Of a DNA stretch of 64,000 bases, positions 42,890 to 52,965 are shown in pieces (position 1 is the stretch's first letter; each line of letters begins with the position of its first letter). The notes under the pieces are model-generated. The model did no database searches, had not been told where the DNA came from, and saw nothing but the letters and a program-made list of their open reading frames with translations. The position numbers and the translations under genes were made by a program. Origin of the DNA: Turritopsis dohrnii (taxonomy: Eukaryota; Cnidaria; Hydrozoa; Anthoathecata; Oceaniidae). Location of the stretch: positions 62,001 to 126,000 of the forward strand of contig BQMF02000500.1 in the NCBI GenBank assembly GCA_027922465.2, written 5' to 3'.

Positions 42890-45763
42890 CTACTTCAGAC
42901 GAAATAGACGAGGGTTTGCTATTTCATCCAACGTACGGTCTCCGAACAGCTTCACTAAGGGTTTGTGATCCGTTATGACGAGAAGATTGCTGCATCCCTG
43001 GGTGAAGTACCTCGTCTGCTCTAAGGACCAGGCGATTGCTAAAGCTTCACCCTCAACAGGGGCGTATCGTGTCTCAGCGGGTCTGAGAAAGCGTGATCCG
43101 GCTAAAGTAATTCTCCATCCACCTTTGCAGCAATCAGGGGAGGTGATCGGGCACTTACAATGTTTTTGGGAGAGATAAAAGCCGATCCCCGTCTTCGACC
43201 AGTCAGGGCGGAGGCATGTAGGAAGATTGGGGTCAAAAATCTCCACCCCTTTCTCGATTGCTTCTATCACAAGCCGCTTTGATTGTGAAAAGGCGACATC
43301 AAGCTCATTGGTCCAGTCAAATTTGCGACGTGGACTTAAAAGGTGTTTGAATGGCTCCATAACATTCGACAGTTGATCATAGTGTGCAACCTGGTGCGCC
43401 AATCCAAACCAAGATCGAACATCCGTCAACTTCCTTGGGGTTGGGAAGTCCCGGATGGCAGCAATAAATTTCTGAAGCGGTTTGATGGAATGTTCAGAAA
43501 TGTTGAAAACAGCAAAGTCAACAGCTCTCTGTGCAAACTGAAATTTATATTTGTTCAGAATTATTCCGTTCTTTCCTAGGAGCTCCAGGAAATCAATGAT
43601 ACGCCACCAATGACTCTCGAGTTCGTTGTCCCACATTAGTGTGTCGTCTACGCACTTCGTCTTGCGCTCAACGTCGGCAATGATCTCGTCAAAGCGTCTG
43701 GAATATCCGTCGCCACTCGCCAGGAAACCTTGTGGTGCTGTCTTATAACGAAACCTCCCCCATTGTGTAATAAAGGTTGTGTAATGACGATCCTCTGGAG
43801 CGATAGGGACGGAATGGAAGCCGTTCCAAGCTTCAGTTACGGTCTTCCAGGTATCGGGTGGGACAGCTTTGGCTTGTAGAAATGGGGGTGTCACATGGTG
43901 AGTCTCTCTGAGGCATTTAGCATTAAGGGGGGAGAGATCCGCAGTTCTACGTGGTGACCCATCTGATTTTGAAGTGATGACCATCCTATGACACCACCTT
44001 GAAGGCTCCCCAATAGGAACTTTTTCTAGGACTCCAAGTTGCACGTCATCGTCAAGTTGCTGTTTTACGGCATCCTGCCAATGCAAGGGTACTGGAGCAG
44101 GGGTATGTACCGCATGAGGCGTTGCATCTGGATCGACATGCAGGGATATTGAGGGGGCCTTCATTCCAGGAAGTGGTTGGTGAGTACATTGGTTAAACGT
44201 CGATTGTGAATAACGTTCAATTAGCCAATTGCGCATTTTCGCATTGTTTTCCGGAGCACAATCAAATGGTAGTGAAGGAGGGTGCTCATTCGGAGGTGCT
44301 CGTTTCGGGCAACCACATGATGCGAGCGAGCATCCAATTACAGCTTCCTGTACAGCGGCACCTATCTTTGGAAAGTCCTTTGAGATAATGTTGAGCTGGA
44401 TCATCGCTTCGCGAGACAGGTAGAAGCGATTCGTTGATGGACTGACATATGTCATAACAGCTGCTGAATGTACATCACCTTCACTGGAAGTACCAGAAAG
44501 TCTGAGGAGGATTGCTCCCTTGACCGGTATGTTCTCACCATTTGCAGCATAGAGTCTGTGTTTTACAGGTAGCAGGTCAGACTCGCTGAAGCCACATTGA
44601 AGGAAGCTGTTAAACCCCCATAGACAGGACTGGGTCCCAGTGTCTGTGATAACATCAATCAATTTTGGTTTGATGATTTTCGGCCTCCTATCGAGTCTTG
44701 CGTAATCAGTAGGTTCCGTACTTATCGACAGTTTCAGTGATGGGTGTTTCATTGACTCAATCTTCTTCCAACCTTTGCCAGAATCGAACAGCAGATGGTC
44801 AAGAGGCTCTGATATGGACCCAATCAATATCGCTGCATCATCATCTTGGGTGCCGACACTATTAACTTTCTTCTGACGATTAGAAGCTTTGCCCTTATTC
44901 CTTTTACTCCAACACGAAGAACAGTACGCTTTCTCAACCATCTTTCTCTGGCGACGGCTCCAAAAGAACTTATCAATTTCCGTATGACAGTCCTTACACA
45001 GTCCTTTATCATCAGTCTGCCTTCCCTTTTTCTTGTAGGAGGATAGGGCAGCGTTCGTGGAGCTTTTATTCATAGCATCGCGGGCCATCTCCTTAGCCTC
45101 TATATAGGTAACAGTTTCCTCTGCAGTCTTGGTGTCTAGATCATGCCAACCAAGAACTTCACGTTTAACTTCTTCATCACTCAAGCCAGAAACGAGTACG
45201 TCCTTCGTGATAACAGTGGTGTAGTCAACTACATGTGTACACGTAGGACTGGTGCATTCCAAAGAGTAGGCACACGTGTCAGCCTTCCCTTTGATCCGAG
45301 CGAAAAAGGAGCGTGCACTCTCACCTTCACATTGTTGCATAGTCAGCAAGTCAGATCGGCGGACACTGACAGCCACAGGGGTGACGGCTAGCCTCTTAAT
45401 CATGGCTAATAGATCATTTTCTGTTGCACGAGTAATAGTCGTACCATTATTCCTCAATAAGTCATTACCGAGTTCTTCATCACAACATTCAAAAAGTTGT
45501 TGAGATACTTCAGTAGGGGAGAGGGAAGTGCCTTCCTTAAACAGTCTCCGCCGTGCGCTAAACGTATTCCACGCCTCTTCATTGCATCCACGTGAAACGG
45601 ATGGTCTGTGGATCTTGGGTGCTTTTTGCTTTGAAGGAGCCGCTGCAGCTGTTGGGGCGATGTGCGCATTGTTGTGTACCATCAGCAAAGCGGCTGCAAT
45701 AGCAGGATCAACATCATCTGTCACATACCCACAACCATCAATGGGGCATTGAATGACAGGCAT
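42890..45763 (-). CDS. Ty3 gag-protease-RT-RNase H (957 aa to a stop)
   Basis: Starts MPVIQCPIDGCGYVT, a Cys-containing N-terminus. Gag capsid-like helices (about 60-250) are followed by Cys pairs (CKDCHTEIDKF, YCSSCWSKRN). Protease motif VITDTGTQSCLWG. RT: DLSPLNAKCLRETHHVTPPF, WNGFHSVPIAPEDRHYTTF, and the active site KCVDDTLMWD, where Cys takes the place of the usual aromatic before VDD. RNase H: LRPDWSKTGIGFYLSQ, EGEALAIAWSLEQ and VITDHKPLV. Gag and pol are fused in one frame. The TAG after FRLK probably arose from CAG; otherwise the frame joins the next block directly. Confidence 0.88.
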   Translation of the reverse strand: MPVIQCPIDGCGYVTDDVDPAIAAALLMVHNNAHIAPTAAAAPSKQKAPKIHRPSVSRGCNEEAWNTFSARRRLFKEGTSLSPTEVSQQLFECCDEELGNDLLRNNGTTITRATENDLLAMIKRLAVTPVAVSVRRSDLLTMQQCEGESARSFFARIKGKADTCAYSLECTSPTCTHVVDYTTVITKDVLVSGLSDEEVKREVLGWHDLDTKTAEETVTYIEAKEMARDAMNKSSTNAALSSYKKKGRQTDDKGLCKDCHTEIDKFFWSRRQRKMVEKAYCSSCWSKRNKGKASNRQKKVNSVGTQDDDAAILIGSISEPLDHLLFDSGKGWKKIESMKHPSLKLSISTEPTDYARLDRRPKIIKPKLIDVITDTGTQSCLWGFNSFLQCGFSESDLLPVKHRLYAANGENIPVKGAILLRLSGTSSEGDVHSAAVMTYVSPSTNRFYLSREAMIQLNIISKDFPKIGAAVQEAVIGCSLASCGCPKRAPPNEHPPSLPFDCAPENNAKMRNWLIERYSQSTFNQCTHQPLPGMKAPSISLHVDPDATPHAVHTPAPVPLHWQDAVKQQLDDDVQLGVLEKVPIGEPSRWCHRMVITSKSDGSPRRTADLSPLNAKCLRETHHVTPPFLQAKAVPPDTWKTVTEAWNGFHSVPIAPEDRHYTTFITQWGRFRYKTAPQGFLASGDGYSRRFDEIIADVERKTKCVDDTLMWDNELESHWWRIIDFLELLGKNGIILNKYKFQFAQRAVDFAVFNISEHSIKPLQKFIAAIRDFPTPRKLTDVRSWFGLAHQVAHYDQLSNVMEPFKHLLSPRRKFDWTNELDVAFSQSKRLVIEAIEKGVEIFDPNLPTCLRPDWSKTGIGFYLSQKHCKCPITSPDCCKGGWRITLAGSRFLRPAETRYAPVEGEALAIAWSLEQTRYFTQGCSNLLVITDHKPLVKLFGDRTLDEIANPRLFRLK

Positions 45764-45780
45764 TTTGTACAGTCAGTATA

Positions 45781-45789
45781 AGATCCACA
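45781..45789 (-). promoter_or_regulatory. primer-binding site, possibly self-priming
   Basis: Directly after the 5' LTR the element-sense strand reads TGTGGATCTTATACTGAC. Its first nine bases are the exact complement of AGATCCACA inside the LTR (element sense, 45842-45834). That fits Tf1/sushi-type self-priming. A tRNA primer pairing from TGGATC with a two-base offset remains possible. Confidence 0.5.
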
Positions 45790-45918
45790 TAAACAATTGT
45801 GTCGTTCTTGAACTATATATTATTAGTAAAGAATGTGGATCTACGATAAACAGAATGGAAAGAATAAAACATAAACCTAAGAATGATAAACCTAACAAAA
45901 ATGTCCAATAGTCCTACA
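45790..45918 (-). repeat. Ty3 element 5' LTR (129 bp)
   Basis: Identical to the LTR at 41035-41163. Bounded by the PBS on one side and the AAGAT target duplication on the other. It must hold the promoter; a TATATATT-type AT box lies centrally. Confidence 0.92.
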
Positions 45919-45923
45919 AAGAT

Positions 45924-46555
45924 ACTTTTTCAAGTGAGTTGTTTAGTGATTACCTTATCGGGTTTGCAAGTTAAGGCACAACCTTTTTCCGTGGAAAATA
46001 ATCCACTGTTTATGACTTATTAATCATCAAAAACGTCTACACCTATACTATATAGTAGGAATTTTAATATTTTTCTAAAATATTTTCAACGTTTTTCTTA
46101 CGACTGCTTGTATGAACTCACATAATGCATTAAATTCATTTCTTTTGTTTGTGAACAATTAAGTTGCTGGTGTCCATTTATTAAGCCTTGTTCACACTGA
46201 AAGTATTTGAGCAACTTTCTCACAAATATTTTTAAAGGCCGTTTTCTATACAGTGGAAAACTTACAAATGTACTTAAATTTTTTTTGTAACGTTTTGCGT
46301 AAAAATCATCAACTCTTGGTAGCATAAGGTACGTGTTCTGCAATGTCACAAAAAAAGCCAAGAAACTTTCTTTTCCAATGGACACGCGATTTGTTTACAT
46401 GTGAAGCATTTCTTGTTGACTTTAAGACACCCATGGTGGAGTAAAGTATTTAAAATACCCGTGTTTCTCCTCCTCCTCTCCTCCTCCTCCTCCTACTACT
46501 ACTACTCCAAGTTATGAACATTTTCGTGCAGCGTTTACATGACCGTATTCGCAAA
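45924..46555. other. intergenic with (TCC)n(TAC)n microsatellite
   Basis: Compound microsatellite at about 46467-46507. The flank ATACCCGTG resembles, in inverse orientation, sequence beside the (GGA)n(GTA)n patch at 29813-29875, hinting at one dispersed repeat family. 46530-46545 (GCAGCGTTTACATGA) resembles the Harbinger end at 39145. Confidence 0.45.
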
Positions 46556-46559
46556 CTTG

Positions 46560-47175
46560 GTCAAATTCGGATTTCCAGCTGACCAATTTTCATGAAATTT
46601 TGCACAGATCACAATTGAAAGGTGCTGATTTCAAATTTGACAATAATTTTGTCAGGTTTGACTAAAATTGGGCAATTTAGGCCAAATTTGGACCAAATTT
46701 CGATAATTCTTCAATTTTCATGAAATTTTGCACCGGTCACAAATGAAAGGTCCTGATTTCGAATTTGACAATGATTTTGCCAGGTTTGACTATAATTGGG
46801 CAATTTAGGCCAAATTTGGACCAAATTTCGAATATTCTTCAATTTTCATGAAATTTTGCACGGGTCACATTTGAAAGGTGCTGATTTCGAATTTGACAAT
46901 GGTTTTGCCAGGTTTGACCAAAATTGGGCAATTAAGGCCAAATTTGGACCAAATTTCGAAAATTCTTCAATTTTTATAAAACTTTGCACGGGTCACATTT
47001 GAATGGTGCTGATTTCAAATTTGGCGGTCATTTTGTCTGATTTGACCAAAAATGGACAATTTGGGCCAAATTTGTACCAAACTTCGAAAGTTCTTTAACA
47101 TTCATTAAAATTTGTGCAAAGTACAAATGGAAGATGCTGATTTTGAATTTGCCCGTAATTTGGCAATTCGGCAAG
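46560..47175. repeat. 128-bp tandem satellite, about 4.8 copies
   Basis: The marker TTTTCATGAAATTTTGCA recurs at 46587, 46715 and 46843, and in mutated form near 46971 and 47099, a 128-bp period. Shared words include GGCCAAATTTGGACCAAATTTCG and GGTGCTGATTTC. Units diverge towards the right end. No coding. Confidence 0.93.
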
Positions 47176-47299
47176 TTTGTATTTTTGAAACCAGATATGT
47201 ATTGTTGTGTTTTGTCCCGAAGTCTTCAAGCCAAGCGGCTTCTTGTTTTGTATTACTCTATCTATTTGAAGTTTCAATTATAGGTTTACTCCTTTTACA

Positions 47300-47412
47300 A
47301 GAGGGATTACAAATAGCGACAGGGTGGTTGGTTACAAATTGCAATGGGTATTGGTTTACAAATTGCAACAAAATGGATTACAAAGTCCAACGGGGATTAC
47401 AATGTGAAACTA
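47300..47412. repeat. GATTACAAA minisatellite, array 2
   Basis: Five imperfect units such as GGGATTACAAATAGCGAC, GGTTACAAATTGCAA and GGATTACAAAGTCCAAC. Related to array 1 at 23235-23365. Confidence 0.75.
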
Positions 47413-47727
47413 AACGCCCCCTTCTTTTAAACGCCCCCCTCGAATAAACGCCCCCTAAATATTCAAACAATTTAATAAACGCCCCGGGCGTTTTTAAATT
47501 TTAAACTAACAGTTGGAAACTTTGTCTTTATTGACGATGATCTTGAAGTTTAATTTTGTATATTTTTCATCGATGCTTATATTTAGTTTATATTTACGAA
47601 AAAGAAGATTTCCACAAAAATTCAATAGACGCCCCCCTCTTTTAAACGTCCCCCTTGAATAGACGCCCCCCTAAAAATTCAAAAAATTTAATAAACGCCC
47701 CGGGCGTCTAATCGAAGCATTACGGTA
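47412..47727. repeat. AAACGCCCC direct repeat pair
   Basis: Two about 82-bp blocks (47412-47492, 47627-47708) share an array of AAACGCCCCC words, ATTCAAA-AATTTAATAAACG and a terminal palindrome ACGCCCCGGGCGT. The right side ends TACGGTA. It resembles, in word structure, the MITE at 49876-50314, so it may be a related decayed element. Confidence 0.6.
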
Positions 47728-47744
47728 TATGTTTTTCCTTCAAG

Positions 47745-47870
47745 CAATTTTTAATTTCAAAATGTTTTGGTTGGAACAACAAAAAAACATCTTTTTTCTA
47801 AAAATTTCAAACCTTGCTTTTAAAAATCAAGCACTAGATATTGTGAATTGTTTCCTTTAGACCTGCGCTT
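47745..47870 (+). promoter_or_regulatory. leader of family-A copy 3, with acceptor-like site
   Basis: Homologous to 1531-1640 upstream of copy 1. TTTCCTTTAG at 47851-47860 precedes the ATG by 10 bases. Homology stops upstream at the AAACGCCCC block. Confidence 0.5.
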
Positions 47871-49514
47871 ATGAAAATGATGAGAATCTGTCTCCTACTG
47901 CTTGTGTTGATGGTGAAATATAATCGTGAGGCAATGGTAAATGTTGATGGTTTCACCCAATCACTTTCAACAGAAACAGAGGAATTAAAACATGTCTGCA
48001 AGTCATTAGAACGCATACATAAAATGATTCGACAAGACGGGATTTTCCCAGAAGGGAAAACGAGTCAATCTGATGCGTTACAACAAAACATATTTTCAGC
48101 AAAATTGGAAGTTTGCAAAGCATCTGGAAAATCTGAAGACATACTGAAAAGGATGGAAAAGCTCAGAGAAACAAATATGTTTCGCAAGTGCTTAATATCT
48201 TCTCAGTGTCTGGATGTATTGCCAGCTCTTGAAGGAATTAAGCATCTTATGGATAGCAGAGAAGTAATTTTAGAAACAGCAAAAGAAACAATCGACTTAG
48301 CAGATTTCAACTTTCCACGGAAGCCCAATCTTCAGGAAAACCTTAGAAGACATGGAAATAAAGTCTTGGAAAGTATTAAAAACTTTTCATGGAGAAACAT
48401 ATTGGATATATATAGCATACATGGATATATAACATTACTTGTCGTAGTTCAGGTTATTTTACGCGTGCTTCCAAGGAACGTTGTACTCATCGTAATTATG
48501 CTTTTGCCTTTACTACCATTTTACATTCCTATTTTCCAAAGTAATGAACGATTTTTGACAGTACGAACAAAATTCGATGATGAAGTATTGGTACTTTCGA
48601 GGAGTAGCTTTAATACTTTTAAAATTTTAAAACGATATTACGATCAAGGAAAAGCACTTGAAACCAAAAATTCATTTAACGACTATTTCAACAATTACAT
48701 GGTTCAAGACAAGAAAGCATATGAAAAACATTTTATATTTTATTCTCAAGATGGCGTAAAAACTGTGAATGCTTTGGAATTAAAAATTAAAAAACTCAAA
48801 GAACGTGGATATGGTAATCTTGCAAGATTAGGAGAAAAGAATCTAGCAGACGCTCGCAAGAATCTGAATGGCATTTTGAATTCGTTGAAGCACTCTCATC
48901 GCTTTTACGGATCAGTTGCTAGAGCGTTCACAGATATCTTGTCGAAAAAGACAAGCTATAAACGTTTAGCATCGTTTTTAAAAGAGGTTATAGAAAGAAG
49001 CAAAGGTCTAGAAGAAAGGATAGCGAAAGGTAATGAGCAAATGATGGCCGTAGTACAACAATATCACGACTTTAATTGGAAGATAAACGAATATGAAAAT
49101 CAAAATGCAATTAAAATCAAACTTTCAATAGGTACAGGAGCTGTATTTGCCGCTGGTATGGTTGCTATTGCTGCAGGTCCATTACTTCCTGTTATTGCTG
49201 CAGGAGCTATTGTTGGAACCTCTGGCTATGTGGGTTACACAACCCATAAAGATAATGTTTTGCTTTTGGATGTTCGTGGATTCAATAAAAAAATGGAAAA
49301 ATTCTTGGAAGATACGGAATCGGTCTTGGCTCGGTTCGATCCAAGCAAACTTACGATCGACCTTGAGTCGTCAATGAAGGGACTTGCAAACAAGGATATT
49401 TTGCAAGTTGATTTACAATTTTACTTTGATAACGTTTTACAAACGGCGGAAGAAAGTAAAAAAGAAATTGAGGAAAAAATCAAAGAAGCGAAAGTCGTTG
49501 CAAGGAATGTCTGA
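47871..49514 (+). CDS. family-A helical membrane protein, copy 3 (547 aa, unknown function)
   Basis: Intact paralog of copy 1, about 60% identical by eye in conserved blocks (DGFTQSLSTETEELKH, DVLPALEG, LADFNFPRK, KFDDEVLVLS, ILNSLKHSHR, GLEERIA, LARFDPSKLTIDL). Signal peptide at 1-16; hydrophobic pair at 183-200 and 203-222; glycine/alanine-rich hydrophobic hairpin at 416-456 (AVFAAGMVAIAAGPLLP, AIVGTSGYVGY); the rest is helical with coiled-coil potential. It ends soon after AKVVA, without the repetitive tail of copy 1. The intronless frame, leader homology and 43-kb separation suggest duplication of genomic DNA. Function unknown; a hairpin-inserting membrane protein is plausible from layout only. 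Confidence 0.82.
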   Translation: MKMMRICLLLLVLMVKYNREAMVNVDGFTQSLSTETEELKHVCKSLERIHKMIRQDGIFPEGKTSQSDALQQNIFSAKLEVCKASGKSEDILKRMEKLRETNMFRKCLISSQCLDVLPALEGIKHLMDSREVILETAKETIDLADFNFPRKPNLQENLRRHGNKVLESIKNFSWRNILDIYSIHGYITLLVVVQVILRVLPRNVVLIVIMLLPLLPFYIPIFQSNERFLTVRTKFDDEVLVLSRSSFNTFKILKRYYDQGKALETKNSFNDYFNNYMVQDKKAYEKHFIFYSQDGVKTVNALELKIKKLKERGYGNLARLGEKNLADARKNLNGILNSLKHSHRFYGSVARAFTDILSKKTSYKRLASFLKEVIERSKGLEERIAKGNEQMMAVVQQYHDFNWKINEYENQNAIKIKLSIGTGAVFAAGMVAIAAGPLLPVIAAGAIVGTSGYVGYTTHKDNVLLLDVRGFNKKMEKFLEDTESVLARFDPSKLTIDLESSMKGLANKDILQVDLQFYFDNVLQTAEESKKEIEEKIKEAKVVARNV

Positions 49515-49875
49515 CGACATCCAATCTTGTTATTTTTATGGTTGAAAGTCTATCCACGATTTAGTAAGATGTTTTGATTAAGCCTTTTTGAAAATCTTAA
49601 GTTCATACTAAATTATATTGGATGCCGCCATCAAATTGTACTTATATCGCCTTCCAGCTACAGACAGACTGTTATTGTTGAATACCTAGACTAGGTGAAT
49701 CATAAAATACTAAAGAGTTTGTGTTCCTTTATAATGTTTAGTAAAACAAAGTGATTAATATAAGACCGTAGATTATGCAATAGATTACGTAGATTATAAG
49801 ACTGCAGTTATGTAAATATTATAAGCTTGTTGCTTTGGAATATATACGTTATACTCTATGAGGTTTCTTTTCGCA
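49515..49875. other. 3' flank of family-A copy 3, nothing recognised
   Basis: AT-rich with no coding or repeat boundary. 49515-49540 keeps a GACGACATCC match to the tail region of copy 1, now outside the frame. Confidence 0.4.
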
Positions 49876-50314
49876 TACCGTAAATGACCAATTAAGCGTC
49901 CAGGACTCAATTAAGCGCCCCGTCCAATTAAGCACCCAGGTTTAGAGGAAAAATTTGTAATAAGCGCCCAGGTTCCGATTAAGCGCTCTGGTCCAAAATT
50001 GAAACCGGGCGCTTGTTCGGTAAAACTGTAAAATATTGAGAAAAACATGGTTTTTAGTTGAACATACATTTTAATATAATGAAAGAAACTCAATAACGCG
50101 AGAATGAATTATTTTCATCTTGAAGTTGCTCGAGTAGTACACGAGCAGTTCTTTTGTCAGTATTCAGTGAAAAGATAAACTGTATTGGTGATTTTAGTGA
50201 TTTTTTTAATTAACTGCCCAGAACTCAATTAAGCGCCCCGTCCGTATAAGCACCCACCGTAAAAGTTTAAAAAAATTATAAGCGCCAAGGGCGCTTAATC
50301 GGTCATTTATGGTA
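49876..50314. mobile_element. MITE with TACCRTAAATGACCRATTAAGCG ends
   Basis: Left end CCGTAAATGACCAATTAAGCG and right end as its near-complement, both flanked by TA, which fits a Tc1/mariner-type element with TA duplication. Inside, AATTAAGCGCCC-type words recur near both ends. No coding capacity. Confidence 0.7.
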
Positions 50315-50876
50315 GGTATGATCTACACGTCGTTTTTTTATCCAATCAATCACGCAAATCATGCAAAAATGATTTCCAATCACAATTCTACAAAATTTGT
50401 TTTGCAAAATGTCAATCATAGATGTAATTGCATTTAGCGACTGATGTCACATGATTAATGCACAAGTTTCAAATTTGGTTAGTTTTCCAAAAACTGTCGT
50501 TAAGTGAAGTTTAAATATTATTATTTCCACAGTAAAAGAATCCAGTAATTGTACCAAACCCTTAAACTTTTTGATGGCACTTTCACGAGTAACCTTTCTT
50601 CAAAATTCCGAAATTTTGATTTACTTTTATCATCTATAATGAGACTGGATAACCGAGTCTCTCGAGACTATTCACCCAAACAATGATGGCAATAACCATT
50701 GATGTAACCAACTACAGAGACAGCGTTTAAACAAAAACCAAGGAAATGTTTATTGGTGGTTGAGTTGCCTCTAAAATCATTTGAAAAAAGCATAGCACAG
50801 CTGAATCAACACGAATTGTGTGAATGAACTTCTAGTGAAATTTCGTGGAAGCTCATATTTCTAAAGTAGTATAACT
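50315..50876. other. intergenic, nothing recognised
   Basis: No gene or repeat boundary identified. Confidence 0.4.
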
Positions 50877-50977
50877 CAACCTCGTTTCCAGGACGCCTTG
50901 CATTTCTTATATATGGACGACGACTTTCTTCGTCGTCGGGTATCATAAAAACGAGAAGTCCTGGAACAAGGTTGGGT
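50877..50977. mobile_element. small foldback MITE with CAACCTCGTTTCCAGGA ends
   Basis: About 100 bp. CAACCTCGTTTCCAGGAC at the left is inverted as GTCCTGGAACAAGGTTG at the right. A central hairpin pairs CGACGAC with its complement around 50920-50938. Ends resemble those of the element at 54236-54397. Confidence 0.65.
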
Positions 50978-50979
50978 AT

Positions 50980-51528
50980 ACCTCGAGAAAACATTCGCTT
51001 TTTTTATGAAAAAATTATAATAATAATTATGACGAAATTCATCATAACAAAAGAACTTCGTAAAGAAATTCTTCCCTGAGGTATCGTTACAAACACTTCA
51101 TGTTCAATATTTCCTGTTTTTATATGCAATATTTCTTAAAAAATAGGCTTTTCAGAAGCAGAAAGAAGCACCAGGAAGTCAAACCAACAATAAATACATA
51201 ACAGGCATCTTCCAAACTTTGCCAAAAATGTTTCAGTAAATTAACCTAGACATAATGATCAACATTCAGTTTTATGTTACAACTTTAAACATTTCTTGAA
51301 TCAATCACATGTTCCTTTCAAATGAATGATCACTGAAGAAATCTTTGAATCAATGTTTCCTGATAACATTGGTTTATAACATGGCTGGAAATGCCCAATA
51401 CTTCACATCGACATTGGTTACTCCCATCTTGGTTCAGCAGTTCTATTGTTTCAAGTATACCGCATATTCCACGACTATAACTTTTCGTGTCAATTTATAA
51501 ATTGATATTGATCACTCTTGATAACGCC
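50980..51528. other. intergenic, nothing recognised
   Basis: AT-rich; no gene or repeat seen. Confidence 0.4.
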
Positions 51529-51843
51529 TTATACACCTGAAATAGTAAAACAAAACAGAGAAATTAATAACTGCATAGACTTCCCAATAAGACACATCTC
51601 ATGGTGAGCATTAATATTATCCCTGCCGTGCTTTATCTCAGACATTAAGGCATTAATGAGATTGACAGCTTCCGAAACATTTATGTCTGAAGCTTGTAAG
51701 AGTCTTGTGAAAGGCAAAAACTTGTTTAAAATGTGCTGTGAAATAACATGATCACAAATGAAATTGAATGAAGTGATGATAGCCAAAAAAAGTAGTAACC
51801 TTAATGGAAGAGTCCCTGTTAAATTGTTTATTTTCATTTGCAC
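51529..51843 (-). pseudogene. hAT-type transposase fragment (ZMYM1/TTF-like)
   Basis: The pattern FICDHVISQHILNKFLPFTRLLQASD, EAVNLINALMSEIKHGRDNI and a following H fits the mid-region of hAT transposases related to ZMYM1-like proteins. Only about 90 residues remain, with neither the BED/TTF finger nor the dimerisation domain nearby. Family call by eye. Confidence 0.45.
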
Positions 51844-52965
51844 TCATGTCTTCAAAGCAGGATAAAATAATACAAAATCATTTAAGCCAGATTAATTAGA
51901 AGCAACAGTTCCACGTTTTGTACATTTGCATGCGCACAAAACAGAAGAGGAGCATAGTGATTATGCCTAAATGTTCGTTTTGCAGAAGCACCCTCATGGC
52001 AAAACAAAATATGTATGTATACGTCTGAAACTGGAGAACGACACGTAATTTCATTATGAAAAACCAGTTTTAGTTTCAGGTCCAGTGGAGGGGTAGTAAC
52101 ATCTTACGTTTCGATTTATATACAACGCATTGCTTAAGCCCAAAATACAAAGAAAGCCACTTCTTTTTGCAATTATTTCCAATACGTCCAAACAACTCCA
52201 TGACTGAAGAAAGAAAGAATAAGAAGCATGCTCGTTCATACACGAGCTCGATTTCGTGGATTTTCATAGGGGGTAAATTTAAGATTTTATTATTATTATT
52301 TTCAAGTCAATAAGCACTAGTTTTAAAGCTTACGAGTGGGTTGGCTTTACCCCCTAACATTTCTGACTAAAGTTCAGTAAGGAGACAAGCTCGTTATGTT
52401 TCGAAATGAGATCGAAAAATAAAAATACTTTTTAAAAACATGTTATCAATATTACAACCAACTGATGCAAACCAAGTTAACTTCTACTTAAAAAGTCATG
52501 GATTAAGGCCGTTAGCGTTTTTTTTCTGAAAAAGTCAATGCCCCCAGGTTTTTAGACATGGTTGGACCTACTTAATGACTGATTTTACGGTCACCAAAAA
52601 ACTGCACTCATTCTGGTCGCCCAGAAAACAAAATCTTGACATACGCTCGGTATACGTTAACTTTTCCCGTAGGGGGGTAAATAACTGAATTCTTTGTTGG
52701 TTTTGACTAGAATATTTTATTTTCTTACCCCCTTGAGATCTAAATCGAAAGTAGGTCTCAAGAACAATACTGAATGTGCAAACTATTGTTAAGGGATTTG
52801 ACGGCGCTAGAGCGTGGTTTAATGTACCGTATCGAATTAAATATTGACTCCCGTATGAAATTAGATGTTGAAGTGAGCACAAAAGAAGACAGCCGAGGAG
52901 AAGAGTCAAACTCTCTGTTTGCTTGCTTGAATAAAAAAAAAACAAATATACTTTTGACAAAATAT
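51844..52965. other. intergenic, nothing clearly coding
   Basis: Open frames at 52054-52267 and 52568-52960 lack protein-like features. Contains two CCCCCT/GGGGG-type short tracts. Nothing assigned. Confidence 0.4.

Larger units (their letters stand above)
41035..45918 (-). mobile_element. Ty3 (Metaviridae-type) LTR retrotransposon, nearly intact
   Basis: 4884 bp between identical 129-bp LTRs (41035-41163, 45790-45918), flanked by the 5-bp duplication AAGAT (41030-41034, 45919-45923). One long gag-pol frame runs on the minus strand, broken only by one TAG at 42890-42892. A polypurine tract abuts the 3' LTR. Identical LTRs mean recent insertion. Confidence 0.92.

Noticed and set aside
41283..45752. 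Several plus-strand frames within the Ty3 element
   Set aside because: They are antisense to an intact gag-pol reading and show no domains.
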